Assembly (NCBI GenBank): GCA_040767925.1
Contig: JAXGNN010000001.1
Location: 682,001-746,000 of the forward strand
Origin: Phil1 sp040767925
GTDB lineage: Bacteria; Bacillota; Clostridia; Christensenellales; CAG-138
Reading direction: 5' to 3'
DNA length: 64,000 nt
Shown in pieces: positions 44,184-53,389 of the stretch. The stretch's first letter is position 1, and every line of letters starts with the position of its first letter. Below the pieces are notes generated by a model, which worked only from the letters and a program-made list of their open reading frames with translations, did not search any database and was not told where the DNA came from. A program made the translations under genes and the position numbers.

Positions 44184-45367
44184 ATGTCCAAGAGAATCAT
44201 ACAGTTAAACGAAGGAGCAATCAAGGATGAATTGAAGGAACTGGTGCGCGGAAGCATGGAAGAAACGCTCAACGACCTGCTGGAGAAGGAAGCTCAGGAA
44301 TTAACCCAGGCAGCCAGGTATGAGCGCACAGAGGCGCGGCAGGGTTACCGCAGTGGTCACTATAGTCCAAACCTGACCACTACCAGCGGGGAAGTGACGT
44401 TAAAAATGCCGCGGCTGAAAAGAATTCCGTTTGAGACAGCCATTATCGAACGGTACCGGCGGCGTGAAATCAGCGTGGAAGAAGCGCTGGTGGAGATGTA
44501 CCTGGCCGGCGTTTCGGTACGCAGAGTAGAGAGTATTACCGAGGCATTGTGGGGTTCCCGGGTTTCGGCGGGGACGGTCAGCGAGCTGAACAAGAAGGTA
44601 TACGTCCGCATTGAGGAATGGCGGCGGCCGCTGCAGGGCAAGTGCCCGTATGTCTACCTGGACGGTATCTACCTGAAGCGGAACTGGGGTGGGGAATATG
44701 AGAATGTGGCTGTCCTGGTGGCGATGGCTGTCAATCAGGATGGCTGCCGGGAGGTCATCGGCGCAGCGGAAGGCATGAAAGAGGATAAGGAGAGCTGGCT
44801 GAACTTCCTCAAAAGCCTGAAACAGCGCGAGCTGGACGGCACACAGCTTTTCATTGGCGACAAGTGCCTGGGGTTGCTCGAAGCGGTCCATGAGACGTTT
44901 CCCGCATCGAAGTTTCAGCGCTGCACGGTACATTTCTACCGTAACATCTTTTCCGTGACGCCACGCTCCAAGGTCAAGCTGGTGGCAGCCATGCTCAAGG
45001 CAATCTACGCCCAAGAGGACAAGGCCAACGCCGCGGAGAAGGCAAGAGCTGTGGTCGGAAAGCTGAGGGAAATGAAGCTCAAAGAGGCGGCGGACAAGGT
45101 CGAACAGGGTGTTCTGGAGACGCTGACCTACATGCACTTCCCGCGGGAACACTGGACGAAAATCCACAGCAACAACGCCATTGAGCGGCTGAACAGGGAG
45201 ATACGGCGGCGCACAAGAGTGTTGGTACGTTCCCCGACGGCCATTCAGCGCTCATGCTGGTCTGCGCGCGCCTCCGGCACATGGAAGGCTCCAAGTGGGG
45301 TTCCACCCCCTATATGAGCATGAAGCATCTTGAGAGTCGGGAGGATGATGCCTTGCAGATCAGTTGA
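44184..45367 (+). pseudogene. IS256-family transposase, frameshifted near the C terminus
   Basis: The frame opens MSKRIIQLNEGAIKDELKEL and shows the IS256/mutator DDE core: Asp in YVYLDGIYLKR, Asp in LFIGDKCLG and Glu in SNNAIERLNREIRRR. At about 45219-45225 a single G appears to be missing (AGAGTG-TTGGT for expected AGAGTGGTTGGT). The original frame then runs into 35 foreign residues ending at 45317. Restoring one base recovers TFPDGHSALMLVCARLRHME and KWGSTPYMSMKHL up to TGA at 45367. GGAGG precedes the ATG. Terminal inverted repeats were not resolved by eye. Confidence 0.88.
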
Positions 45368-45420
45368 TCTATATGCCAAGCGAGCCAATTGTGCGAAAGA
45401 TGGTTGACAGTACCCAACGG

Positions 45421-45495
45421 GTCGACGAAGCGCTATCTTGGAGTTTGAAACTTTGAGGGGGAATCGTTCAATACTATAGATGTTATCTAGCTTTT
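45421..45495 (+). repeat. repeat block B, copy 2
   Basis: GTTTGAAACTTTGAGGGGG, AATCGTTCA and ACTATAGATGTTATCTAG match copies at 23971 and 60637. Relative to these it lacks the CTTTTATAnnAAACG segment. Confidence 0.75.
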
Positions 45496-45499
45496 CCTT

Positions 45500-47242
45500 G
45501 TTTGTCAATTATGCAGCGCTCGGGTCGCATGCGGGCGTTAAGGTAGTAAAGCCCCGTTTCCTTGTCGTACTGGTATCCGGAGTACAGGATGCTGTTATTC
45601 ACCGTGCCCGTGGATTCCAGCACGACGCCGAACGCGTCGTAATAGTAGGAGGCGGCGATCGTGCCCGTCGCGGCGTTGACAAGAGCCGTCACGTCGGCGT
45701 GGCCGTTGTAGAAGTAGTGATATTCCGTCGTGCCGATTATTCTCTTGACAAGGTTCGTTCCATAGATATTGCGCGCGGTTTCATTGCCGCCGGCGTCGGT
45801 TTCAAGCGCGACCTTCGAATACTCGTAGAAATACCGGGTTGTTGCTCCGTTGACTTGCTTGGCTACGCGCAGCCCTTCGCCGTTATAGGTGTTCTCAACA
45901 GTATAATCCGTTGTTATGGTTTGAGCAAGTTGATTCCACGCGTCGTAGGTATTTTCGGTTGCGCTGGGCGTCTGCGGCACACCGTTTACATAAGCGGTTT
46001 CCGTTGCGCTCAGCAGGTTGCCGTTATAATCGTAATCATACGCCCATTCTTTCTGTGTAACGCCGCCGATCTTTTCCTGGATGCCCGTCAGGCGGTTTTG
46101 GTCGTTATATGTGTAGGTCCTGATCGAGGTTATGGAGTTGACGACAATCGTTTCCGTACAGCGGTTCCCCGCCGCGTCAAAGGCATAGGTTGTCCTCCTT
46201 CCTGCGGGCTCGTCGACGGTCAGCAGGCGGTTCAGCGAATCGTAGGTGTACGTGGTCGTGCCCTTTAGCGTGCCGCTTATCGTTTCGGTTTTGCCGGTCT
46301 GGTTGTGAGCTGCGTCGTACGTATAAGTATAGCTGTCCATCACCGAACCGTCTGGCCTTCGGTTGATCAGCCCGCTGAGCAGCATTCCTTCCAGATAGGT
46401 GTATTCCTCTTTCGCCCCGCTGCCGTAGGTCACGCTCCGCTTCGCTCCGTTGGCATAATAGGCATAGACCGTCACGTCGGCGCCGTCGGCCACGGAGTGC
46501 AGTCTGCCAACCTTGTCATATACCTTAAGCGTGATATTCCCCGCCGGGTCAACGGCGCGTTCGGCGACATACCCCGCCAGCTGCCCGTCGGTGATGTCGT
46601 AGGCATAGCTCGCCGTACCGATAACCGGCACAGTCTTTGTTGTCACGCGGTTCAGTTCATCGTATGTCCGTTCCGTCGTGCCCGTGTCGTCGGTCACGGT
46701 CAACTGGTTGCCGTTGCCGTCATATGTGAAGCTCACGGACAGAGTGCCCGCCTGCTTATTCAGCAGCCTTCCATGGGGGTCATATGTAAAGCTGGTCGTC
46801 ACGCCGTTCCGGTCCGTCATGGAATGCAGGCTGCCGTTTCTGTTGTAGCTGTAGCTCACCGTACGGCTCGGGTCGTATGTGTAATCTCCGGGGGAGCCGG
46901 TTCTACCGCCCGCGTCTATACCCTTTTCAACTTGTTAGCCACATTATACTCAAAGGTTTTCGTGTTGCCGGCTCCGTCAGTTTGCGTAAGCAGATTGCCG
47001 TTGGGGTCATATGTATAGGTCGTCACTTCGTTCTTGGGATTCGTGACCTTGACAAGCCGGTTGTACTCGTCATACTCATACTCAGTGGTATTATTCTTCC
47101 CGTCATATTCGGAATTGATATTGCCGACATTGTCATATGTCTTGCCTGTCACATGGTTGGCGCTGTCCTTCGTCGTCAACAGCCGGTTGTTCCGATCGTA
47201 GGTAAACTGGGTCACATTGCCCAGCGCGTCAGTGCAATTCAA
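45500..47242 (-). pseudogene. RHS-repeat protein fragment, frameshifted and truncated at both ends
   Basis: The minus strand encodes many YD repeats (for example YDPNGNLLTQTDGAGN, YNRNGSLHSMTDRNG). The C-terminal core motif is ILYSGYQYDKETGLYYLNAR, which breaks off before the usual YDP-x-x-GRF. A frame change near 46912-46920 turns ...NVANKLKRV into a stop; in the other frame the sequence continues GIDAGGRTGSPGDYTYDP, so one small indel is enough. The N-terminal side ends abruptly at 47242 against recombinase sequence on the other strand. No signal peptide or variable toxin tip remains. Confidence 0.82.
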
Positions 47243-47244
47243 AG

Positions 47245-47805
47245 TACCGCAGAATTATCTGGCGCTGCAATGGGAAGTACGAGAAAGGCGAAAAACCCTG
47301 CTCCACGCCGCATTTCTACGAGGAGCAGCTCAAGACAATGTTCACCGATATGATGAACAGTCAACTGACGGATAGGGAGGATATTATCTCCGCGTACAAG
47401 GGAGTTATCCAGGTGCTCGCCAACAACGATGCGCTCATGACCGAGATTACCGGCCTGCAGAACGAATGCGACATAGTGCTCAAGCTCATGCGGCAGATGG
47501 TGCGGGAGAATGCCCGTGTCGCGGAGAATCAGGACGAGTACCGGCGGCGGTATGGGGTGCTCATGAAGCGGTATGATGCGGCAAAAGCCCGGCTGGATGA
47601 GGTCACGCGCGAAATAGAGCGCAGGAACACGAAGCGCGTAGCTCTGGAAGGATTCGTAGAAGCTCTTAAGAAACGCAAAAGCCTGCTCACCGAGTTCGAC
47701 GAGGCGCTCTGGAACGCGGTAGTGGAAAAGATGGTGGTAAGGTCGGCGGATGAGGTCATATTTATGCTCCGGGATGGAAGCCAAATCGAATGGGAAATCG
47801 GCTGA
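47245..47805 (+). pseudogene. large serine recombinase, C-terminal fragment
   Basis: The plus frame reads RRIIWRCNGKYEKGEKPCST, then PHFYEEQLKTMFTD, a zinc-ribbon-like segment. It continues through a long coiled coil (LMTEITGLQNECDIVLKLMR; YDAAKARLDEVTREIERR) to VVRSADEVIFMLRDGSQIEW and a stop. This is the C-terminal third of a phage/transposon serine integrase. The catalytic domain is absent; the open frame joins RHS sequence at 47243. It is not the missing half of the relic at 24301, as that one lies on the opposite strand and both are recombinase-domain fragments. Confidence 0.78.
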
Positions 47806-47831
47806 TTTTCCCTTAGTTCTCTTGGTTATAT

Positions 47832-47862
47832 AGGTTGCGCCCAAAATATGGGCGCAAGCTCA
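47832..47862 (+). terminator. hairpin after the recombinase fragment
   Basis: 8-bp perfect stem TTGCGCCC/GGGCGCAA with loop AAAATAT, followed by CTCATTTTTAT. Confidence 0.65.
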
Positions 47863-48198
47863 TTTTTATACGAGTAGGCTTTATTTCGCTCTTTTATGCG
47901 ATAATGATACCGGAAATCGGGCTGAATGTAAACTGCCTGGCAGGCAGGGTACCTTGCCTGGGAGGCAGGGTTGGAAGAAATACAATCGGGGAACGTCCAC
48001 AGCAAGCTCATGGTCATGTACCCCAGCAGGATGAGCCCAGCTTGCGCGGAACCAGCTGCTAGACTGCGGCGATGGCTGCGTCCCCCATCTCTGGCTCGGA
48101 GAATATGCTTATCATCGACTTTCTCACGGAAGTCCCTTTACAGAAAATTATGAGCAGGGCCCCATTTATCCTTGACACGGGATATACATCATATTTGC
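47863..48198. other. gene-free mosaic sequence
   Basis: No supportable gene on either strand. Contains short GC-rich direct repeats (CTGGCAGGCAGGG and CTGGGAGGCAGGG at about 47937-47970) and patches of different base composition, as expected at a chain of insertion scars. Confidence 0.45.
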
Positions 48199-48341
48199 TT
48201 TCGGCTATGCGCTGATTATAAGGCCGATTTACTGCCTGTCCAAGGTAATACGCCCTAAACTTCAGATAATTAGGCCATTAATTTGCTGCTTTTCTCACCG
48301 CTCTTATCAGTATTTGTCTCGCTTTAAACTATATCGTGAGT
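48199..48341 (+). repeat. repeat block C, right copy
   Basis: By-eye match to 24074-24214, same orientation, ending AACTATATCGTGA. Divergence and small indels are present. Confidence 0.6.
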
Positions 48342-48397
48342 TATCAGGTATTAGTTTTTTAACAAACAGGACCGCTTGCATATGTTTGCCGCCAACC

Positions 48398-49219
48398 TTA
48401 CATTTCACCGGTTTCGTAATAGCGGTTGCGCCAGGCGACAGCCGCTTTCATACCCTTCTCCTCAATGACACCGAAAAACTTTTTGTGGACATCCGTCATG
48501 AGCACTTTGGCCGCGGAAAAACCCTCCACGCTGATGTCGACGTATGTGCGGAAGCCGGCCAGTTCCGCCGATTTGTTCAGCGTCTTTTTCAGCATTCCCA
48601 TCGCCGGGCAGCTCATGCGGGCGATGCGCTTCGCGATGCGGGCAGTCTCCCGGGCTAGTTCCTCCGCCGGCACCACCTTGTTCACCACGTTCAGCCGCAG
48701 AGCCTCCTGCGCGTCGAAGGGTTCGCCGGTCAGGTAGTAATACTTCGCCTCCTTGAGCGGCATCAGGTACGGCAGCACCGAAAAGGACGGATGCGTGCCG
48801 AATTCCAGATCCGGCTCGCCGAAGACGGTGCCCTCGGCGGCGATGGTGATGTCGCAGGTCAGGGTGATGTCGCACCCGCCCGCCATCGCGAATCCATGCA
48901 CCGAGGCGATGACCGGCTTTCGGCTGTCCCAGATGCCCATTGCCATACGGTGGTTGCCGGTACACTCCTTGCGCCAGGGCTCTATCCCTTCTAGTTTCGC
49001 CAGCGCCGGCGCGGCAAGGTCATATCCGGCGCAAAAGGCCGGGCCGTTGCCCCGCAGCACCATCACCTTCACCTCGTCGTCCTCCTCAAAGGCGCGCAAT
49101 GCCCGCACCACGCCCTCTACCGTTTCGGCGTCCAGCGCGTTGCGTTTCTCAGGGCGGTTCAGGGTGATGTAACCTACGCCCTCCTGCTTTTCCATCAATA
49201 CGTTTTCCCTGATGCTCAT
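48398..49219 (-). CDS. enoyl-CoA hydratase/isomerase-family protein (crotonase)
   Basis: 273 residues. The crotonase fold is clear from VGYITLNRPEKRNALD, the oxyanion-hole block AFCAGYDL and HGFAMAGGCDITLTCDI. The two acid residues of classical hydratases (Glu144 and Glu164 in rat crotonase) align by eye with Asp117 and Asp137, so water addition may be altered. Other crotonase reactions (isomerisation, decarboxylation, C-C cleavage) are possible. The ATG overlaps the stop of the acyl-CoA synthetase gene by ATGA, making it the coupled last gene of the catabolic operon. The open frame upstream is a shadow of the synthetase. Confidence 0.87.
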   Translation of the reverse strand: MSIRENVLMEKQEGVGYITLNRPEKRNALDAETVEGVVRALRAFEEDDEVKVMVLRGNGPAFCAGYDLAAPALAKLEGIEPWRKECTGNHRMAMGIWDSRKPVIASVHGFAMAGGCDITLTCDITIAAEGTVFGEPDLEFGTHPSFSVLPYLMPLKEAKYYYLTGEPFDAQEALRLNVVNKVVPAEELARETARIAKRIARMSCPAMGMLKKTLNKSAELAGFRTYVDISVEGFSAAKVLMTDVHKKFFGVIEEKGMKAAVAWRNRYYETGEM

Positions 49220-51396
49220 GTTTGATTCCCTCCCGAGCGTTGATCCGAGCCGCCTTGTCCCCCGGGCACCACCAGCGCGTCGACGGCCTTGACGCCCTTG
49301 CCCCGCTCCAACACCATCAGCGGATTGATGTCCAGCTCGCGGATGTATTCCCGCTGCTGCCAAGCCAGCTGTGAGAGGCGCACCAGCGCATCCGCCAGCG
49401 CGTCCACGTCGGCCTCCGGCATGCCGCGCGCGCCATGCAGCAGCTTCGCCCCCTTGAGCGATTCGATCATTTCCAGCGCCTCGTCCCGCGCCACGGGGGC
49501 CATGCGCAGGGCGCAATCCCTGAACACCTCCGTATAAATGCCCCCCAGACCCACCAGTACGGCTGGCCCCAGCAGATCGTCATTTTTTACGCCCAGCAGG
49601 ATTTCGACGCCCCGCCCCGCCATCTCCTGCACGCTCACGCCGTCCAGCCGCGCGTCGGGCCGGTATGCTTTTGCGTTCGCCATGATCTCGCGCCACGCGA
49701 GGCGCACGTCCGCTTCGTTGTGAAGGTCAAGCCGTACGCCCCCGGCTTCGGTTTTATGCGGGATGTCGGGGCTGTCGATCTTCATCGCCACCGGCATCCC
49801 GATGGAGAAGGCCGCCCGCACCGCCTCATCTTCCGTGGCGGCCAGGCGCTCCTCGGTGACCGGGATGCCCCAGGCGGCCAGAAACCGCTTGGATTCATGC
49901 TCCGACAACGCGCGTACGCCCTCGGATACGGGGAATGCGGCCTCTTGCGCCGGATTTATGCCGGTCGCCTTTTCCGCCCTCTGCTTTGCCGCAAATGCCC
50001 GGCGATGGCCCACCCAGTCGAAATAGAGCTTTACGGCCCGGATGCTTTCGTGGGCGCCCTGCAGCAGCGGCAAGCCATGCTCGTCCAGTATGGCGGTGAA
50101 CTCCCCGTGCAATCCGCCGGAGAGAGGGGAAAACACCGCCAGCGGCTTCCCCAGCGCCCCGCCCGCTTCGCCCAGCGCCCGCAAAATGCCCCGGTATAAA
50201 TTCACCTCGTCGGCGCACATCCTGTGCTCCGCGTCCTGGCAAACAAGCACCGCGCCGATATCATCTTCATCCGCCAGCGCGCGCAGACACTCCTGATAAG
50301 CAGGGGTATCGAACAGCGCAGTGGTGACATCCAGTGGGTTTTTCGCCGTGGCGTAGCCCGGCAGCACGCTGCCGATGCGCCTTTGCGCCGCCGCGGTGAT
50401 TTTTCCGAAGCGCAGGCCCGTCTGCTGCATCACATCGCCGCAAAAACCCAATTGCCCGCCCGAAATGGCGGTGAGCGCGATGCCGTCGCTTTTCGGCAGC
50501 GGCTTATCCTTCCATTTTAAAAGCAGCTCCAGAGCTTCGCTCACCTCGTCGAAACTATCCGCCAGCAAAAACCCGTGCCTGCGCAAAAAGGCGTCGGATA
50601 GTTCCGCGCTGCCCGCCAGCGCACCCGAATGGGCGGCCGCCGTGGCGCGGGCCGCCTCGCTTTTGCCCGTTTTCAGCACGATCACCGGCTTGTTTTTTTC
50701 AAGCGAAAGCCGCCCGGCCCGCGCAAGGCCCGCGGCATCCCGGATGGTCTCCATGAAACAGAACACCGCTTCGGTGCACGTGTCCTCCAGCATGTAGATG
50801 ATGAAATCAGCCATCGACAGGCCCGCTTCACAGCCGCACGAGATCAAGTGACTAAAGCCCGCGCCCCGCGCAGCGCTGGCATACGCCACGCAGATCGCCC
50901 CGCTGTGGGAGACGATGCCGACCTTGCCTTCGATGCTGCGGATGTCGCAATCCGCGCCGTACAGGGTCGCCTTTTCATGCAGGCTGATCAATCCCAGGCA
51001 ATTCGGCCCGCATGCGGCAATGCCGGTTTCGCGCAGCATTTGCGTCACTTCGCGCTGCAGGAGCCGGCCCTCCTCGCCCGCTTCGCCAAATCCCGCGGCG
51101 TACAGAACCGCGCCCTTCACGCCTTTGGCGTGCATCTCCCGGATAAAGCCGGGCAGCAGCGTGTTGCGCAGCGCCACCACGCAGGCATCCACCTCGCCCG
51201 GCACATCGGCCAAAGACGGATAACACTCCACCCCGTGGACGCTCTTGTGCTTGGGATGTACGGGATAAATTTTTCCTTCGTAGCCCGCCAGCAGCAGATT
51301 GTGCAGCGCGATGCCGGCCAGGTTTTGCTCCGAGCAGCCGATAAGCGCCACGGAACGCGGACGCATAAGCCAGCGGATGTTGTTGCCTGTGTCCAT
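49216..51396 (-). CDS. NDP-forming acyl-CoA synthetase, fused alpha-beta subunits
   Basis: 726 residues. In order: a CoA-binding domain (about 8-130), the succinyl-CoA-ligase-like flavodoxin-type domain with the conserved His in ATAAAHSGALAG, and a C-terminal ATP-grasp domain with FPVAMKIDSPDIPHKTEAGG. Both histidines used for phosphoryl transfer in ADP-forming synthetases are present. It makes acyl-CoA from a carboxylate with ADP/Pi exchange or runs in reverse to give ATP. It is coupled to the crotonase downstream and lies 24 bp after a permease gene, so the imported compound is a plausible substrate. Confidence 0.92.
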   Translation of the reverse strand: MDTGNNIRWLMRPRSVALIGCSEQNLAGIALHNLLLAGYEGKIYPVHPKHKSVHGVECYPSLADVPGEVDACVVALRNTLLPGFIREMHAKGVKGAVLYAAGFGEAGEEGRLLQREVTQMLRETGIAACGPNCLGLISLHEKATLYGADCDIRSIEGKVGIVSHSGAICVAYASAARGAGFSHLISCGCEAGLSMADFIIYMLEDTCTEAVFCFMETIRDAAGLARAGRLSLEKNKPVIVLKTGKSEAARATAAAHSGALAGSAELSDAFLRRHGFLLADSFDEVSEALELLLKWKDKPLPKSDGIALTAISGGQLGFCGDVMQQTGLRFGKITAAAQRRIGSVLPGYATAKNPLDVTTALFDTPAYQECLRALADEDDIGAVLVCQDAEHRMCADEVNLYRGILRALGEAGGALGKPLAVFSPLSGGLHGEFTAILDEHGLPLLQGAHESIRAVKLYFDWVGHRRAFAAKQRAEKATGINPAQEAAFPVSEGVRALSEHESKRFLAAWGIPVTEERLAATEDEAVRAAFSIGMPVAMKIDSPDIPHKTEAGGVRLDLHNEADVRLAWREIMANAKAYRPDARLDGVSVQEMAGRGVEILLGVKNDDLLGPAVLVGLGGIYTEVFRDCALRMAPVARDEALEMIESLKGAKLLHGARGMPEADVDALADALVRLSQLAWQQREYIRELDINPLMVLERGKGVKAVDALVVPGGQGGSDQRSGGNQT

Positions 51397-51420
51397 ACTC
51401 CAGCTGTCCTTTTCGTTTCG

Positions 51421-52308
51421 TTAAAAGTTGCCTCTGATATACGTTTTGCCCGCCGCTTTCGGTTTTTTGCGGTCCCCCACGCCCAGCAGCGCCAGCAGCG
51501 TGACCAGGTACGGCACCATCAGCAGAAATTGCCCGGGGATGTTCAGGAACATCTGGGCGCGCATTTGCAGGGCGTCCAAAAAACCGATGACCATCGTGGC
51601 GATCAGCACGCCCAGAGGCTGATAGCCCGCGAAGATGACGGCGGAATAAGCCAAAAAGCCCTTTGAAGCGGTCATCTGTTTCAGGAAATAGCCCATCTGG
51701 CCAATGGAGAGCTCCGCGCCGCCCATGCCGCCCAGCGCTCCGGCGATCATCATCGCGATGATCTGGTATTTGATCGCGTCCACGCCCACAGAGTCTGCCG
51801 CGGCGGGATTTTCGCCCACAGCGCGGATGCGCAGGCCGATGTTCATCCGGCTCAGGAGGAACCACACCCCCGGCACCGACACGGCCGCGATCGCCAGGGA
51901 TACGATCGACTGCTGCCCGAGCCACGGCAGCACCATCTGCGGCAAGCGCGGCACCTCGGAGGAAATGCCCGAAACGCCCCAAATGGCATCCAGCAGCACG
52001 GTGGTCATGCCGATGACGGCGAAATTCATACCCAAGCCGCACACCACATGGTTGCCCCGGCCTTTGATGATGAAAAAGGAAAGCACCAGGGAATACGCGA
52101 TGCCGCAGACCACCGCCGCCAGAAGGCCCAGCATCGGCAGGCCGGTGAGGTCGGTGACGAACACCGCCACGAACGCGCCCAGCAGCATATTCCCTTCCAT
52201 GCCCATGTTCACGATGCCGCTTTTTGCGCTCATCAACACGCCAAGCGACGCCAGCAGAAGCGGGACACCCATGCGCAGCATGCTCGAAACCAATGTGGAC
52301 AGTTCCAT
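51421..52308 (-). CDS. ABC transporter permease, BMP/nucleoside type (second permease)
   Basis: 295 residues with eight to nine hydrophobic helices. The start motif LASLGVLMSAKSGIVNMGME is the hallmark of YufQ/NupC-type permeases of the BPD_transp_2 family. AGGAGGGG precedes the ATG at 52308, which rules out the longer open frame. It forms a heterodimer with the permease encoded 10 bp upstream. Confidence 0.92.
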   Translation of the reverse strand: MELSTLVSSMLRMGVPLLLASLGVLMSAKSGIVNMGMEGNMLLGAFVAVFVTDLTGLPMLGLLAAVVCGIAYSLVLSFFIIKGRGNHVVCGLGMNFAVIGMTTVLLDAIWGVSGISSEVPRLPQMVLPWLGQQSIVSLAIAAVSVPGVWFLLSRMNIGLRIRAVGENPAAADSVGVDAIKYQIIAMMIAGALGGMGGAELSIGQMGYFLKQMTASKGFLAYSAVIFAGYQPLGVLIATMVIGFLDALQMRAQMFLNIPGQFLLMVPYLVTLLALLGVGDRKKPKAAGKTYIRGNF

Positions 52309-52318
52309 GGTCCCCTCC

Positions 52319-53389
52319 TTATTGCGCGGGCCGCGCCGCGGCTTTGCGCCGCGCCGCGCATTTGCGGATGCGTTCAAATACGGACTGCACAAGATACGGG
52401 CACACCAGCAGTATGATGATCATGCCCTGCAATACGGTGGCGTAGTGGATGGTGATGTTGGTTTGGCGGTCCAGCGCCAGCGCCCCCACCTTCAGCGCCG
52501 ATACCAAAAAGGCGGTGAGGATGACGCCCAGCGGGTTGTTCCTGGCCATGTAGGAGACGGCGATGCCGTCATAGCCGTAGTTGGCGAAATAGCCTTCCAT
52601 ATACAGATAGCGTCCGCCCAGCACCTCCACCGAGCCGCCCAATCCCGCCATAGCGCCGCCCAGCACGATGGCCAAAACGGACATCTGCCCCACGCGTACG
52701 CCCTGGTAGCGGGCAGCCACCGGGTTCAGCCCGGCACTGCGCATTTCGAGGCCCGGCCGGGTGTTGCCCATGATAAAGGCGAACAAAACGCACAGAGCGA
52801 TGGCCAGGAACAGGCCCACTGACCACTGCCCGATACGCGGGATGCGCGCGCTTTCCAGTATTTCAGCTGTCTGCGGATTGTACTCTGAGCCGCGAAAGGT
52901 GTACATGGTCAGGTATTGCAGCAGATAAGCCACGATGTAGTTCAGCATCACCGCAGGCACCACCTCGCTGGAGTTGAGCCGCACTTTGTAAAAAGCGGGG
53001 ATGATCGCCAGCATGCCGCCCGCCAGCATGCCCGCCAGCATGCACGCGGCCGGGTGCAAACTGCCAGGCAGGGCCAGTGTTCCTATCACGGCCGCCGCCA
53101 TGGCTCCCGCGGCCACCTGACCCTCTCCGCCCATATTCAAAATGCCGGTCCTGATCGGGATAGCCACCGCAAGGCCGGTGAAAACATATACGATGGTGCG
53201 CCGCAGCACCTGGCCGAAACTGGAAAAAGTTTTTGAAAACAGGATGGCGTAAGCCTGGAACGGGTTATTGCCCAGCAGAAACAGAAATATCCCGCCCACC
53301 ACCAGCGCCAGCACCACGGCGATAATCACGTATGACAGATCGATCAGCTGCCATTTCAGGCGGATCCTGGTTTCCTCCGAAAGCTTCAT
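52319..53389 (-). CDS. ABC transporter permease, BMP/nucleoside type (first permease)
   Basis: 356 residues, about ten hydrophobic helices. The block GLAVAIPIRTGILNMGGEGQ is typical of YufP/NupB-type permeases, and the C-terminal GFDGIAVSYMARNNPLG-like loop (here YGYDGIAVSYMARNNPLG) is conserved. The ATG overlaps the stop of the ATPase gene by 4 bases. Family substrates include nucleosides and simple sugars, so the real substrate here is open. Confidence 0.92.
   Translation of the reverse strand: MKLSEETRIRLKWQLIDLSYVIIAVVLALVVGGIFLFLLGNNPFQAYAILFSKTFSSFGQVLRRTIVYVFTGLAVAIPIRTGILNMGGEGQVAAGAMAAAVIGTLALPGSLHPAACMLAGMLAGGMLAIIPAFYKVRLNSSEVVPAVMLNYIVAYLLQYLTMYTFRGSEYNPQTAEILESARIPRIGQWSVGLFLAIALCVLFAFIMGNTRPGLEMRSAGLNPVAARYQGVRVGQMSVLAIVLGGAMAGLGGSVEVLGGRYLYMEGYFANYGYDGIAVSYMARNNPLGVILTAFLVSALKVGALALDRQTNITIHYATVLQGMIIILLVCPYLVQSVFERIRKCAARRKAAARPAQ

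Noticed and set aside
44102..45415. Terminal inverted repeats of the IS256-type element
   Set aside because: Similar strings (TTTGCGAGAACC on the left, TGTGCGAAAGATGG on the right) run in direct rather than inverted orientation by eye, so I do not assign element ends.
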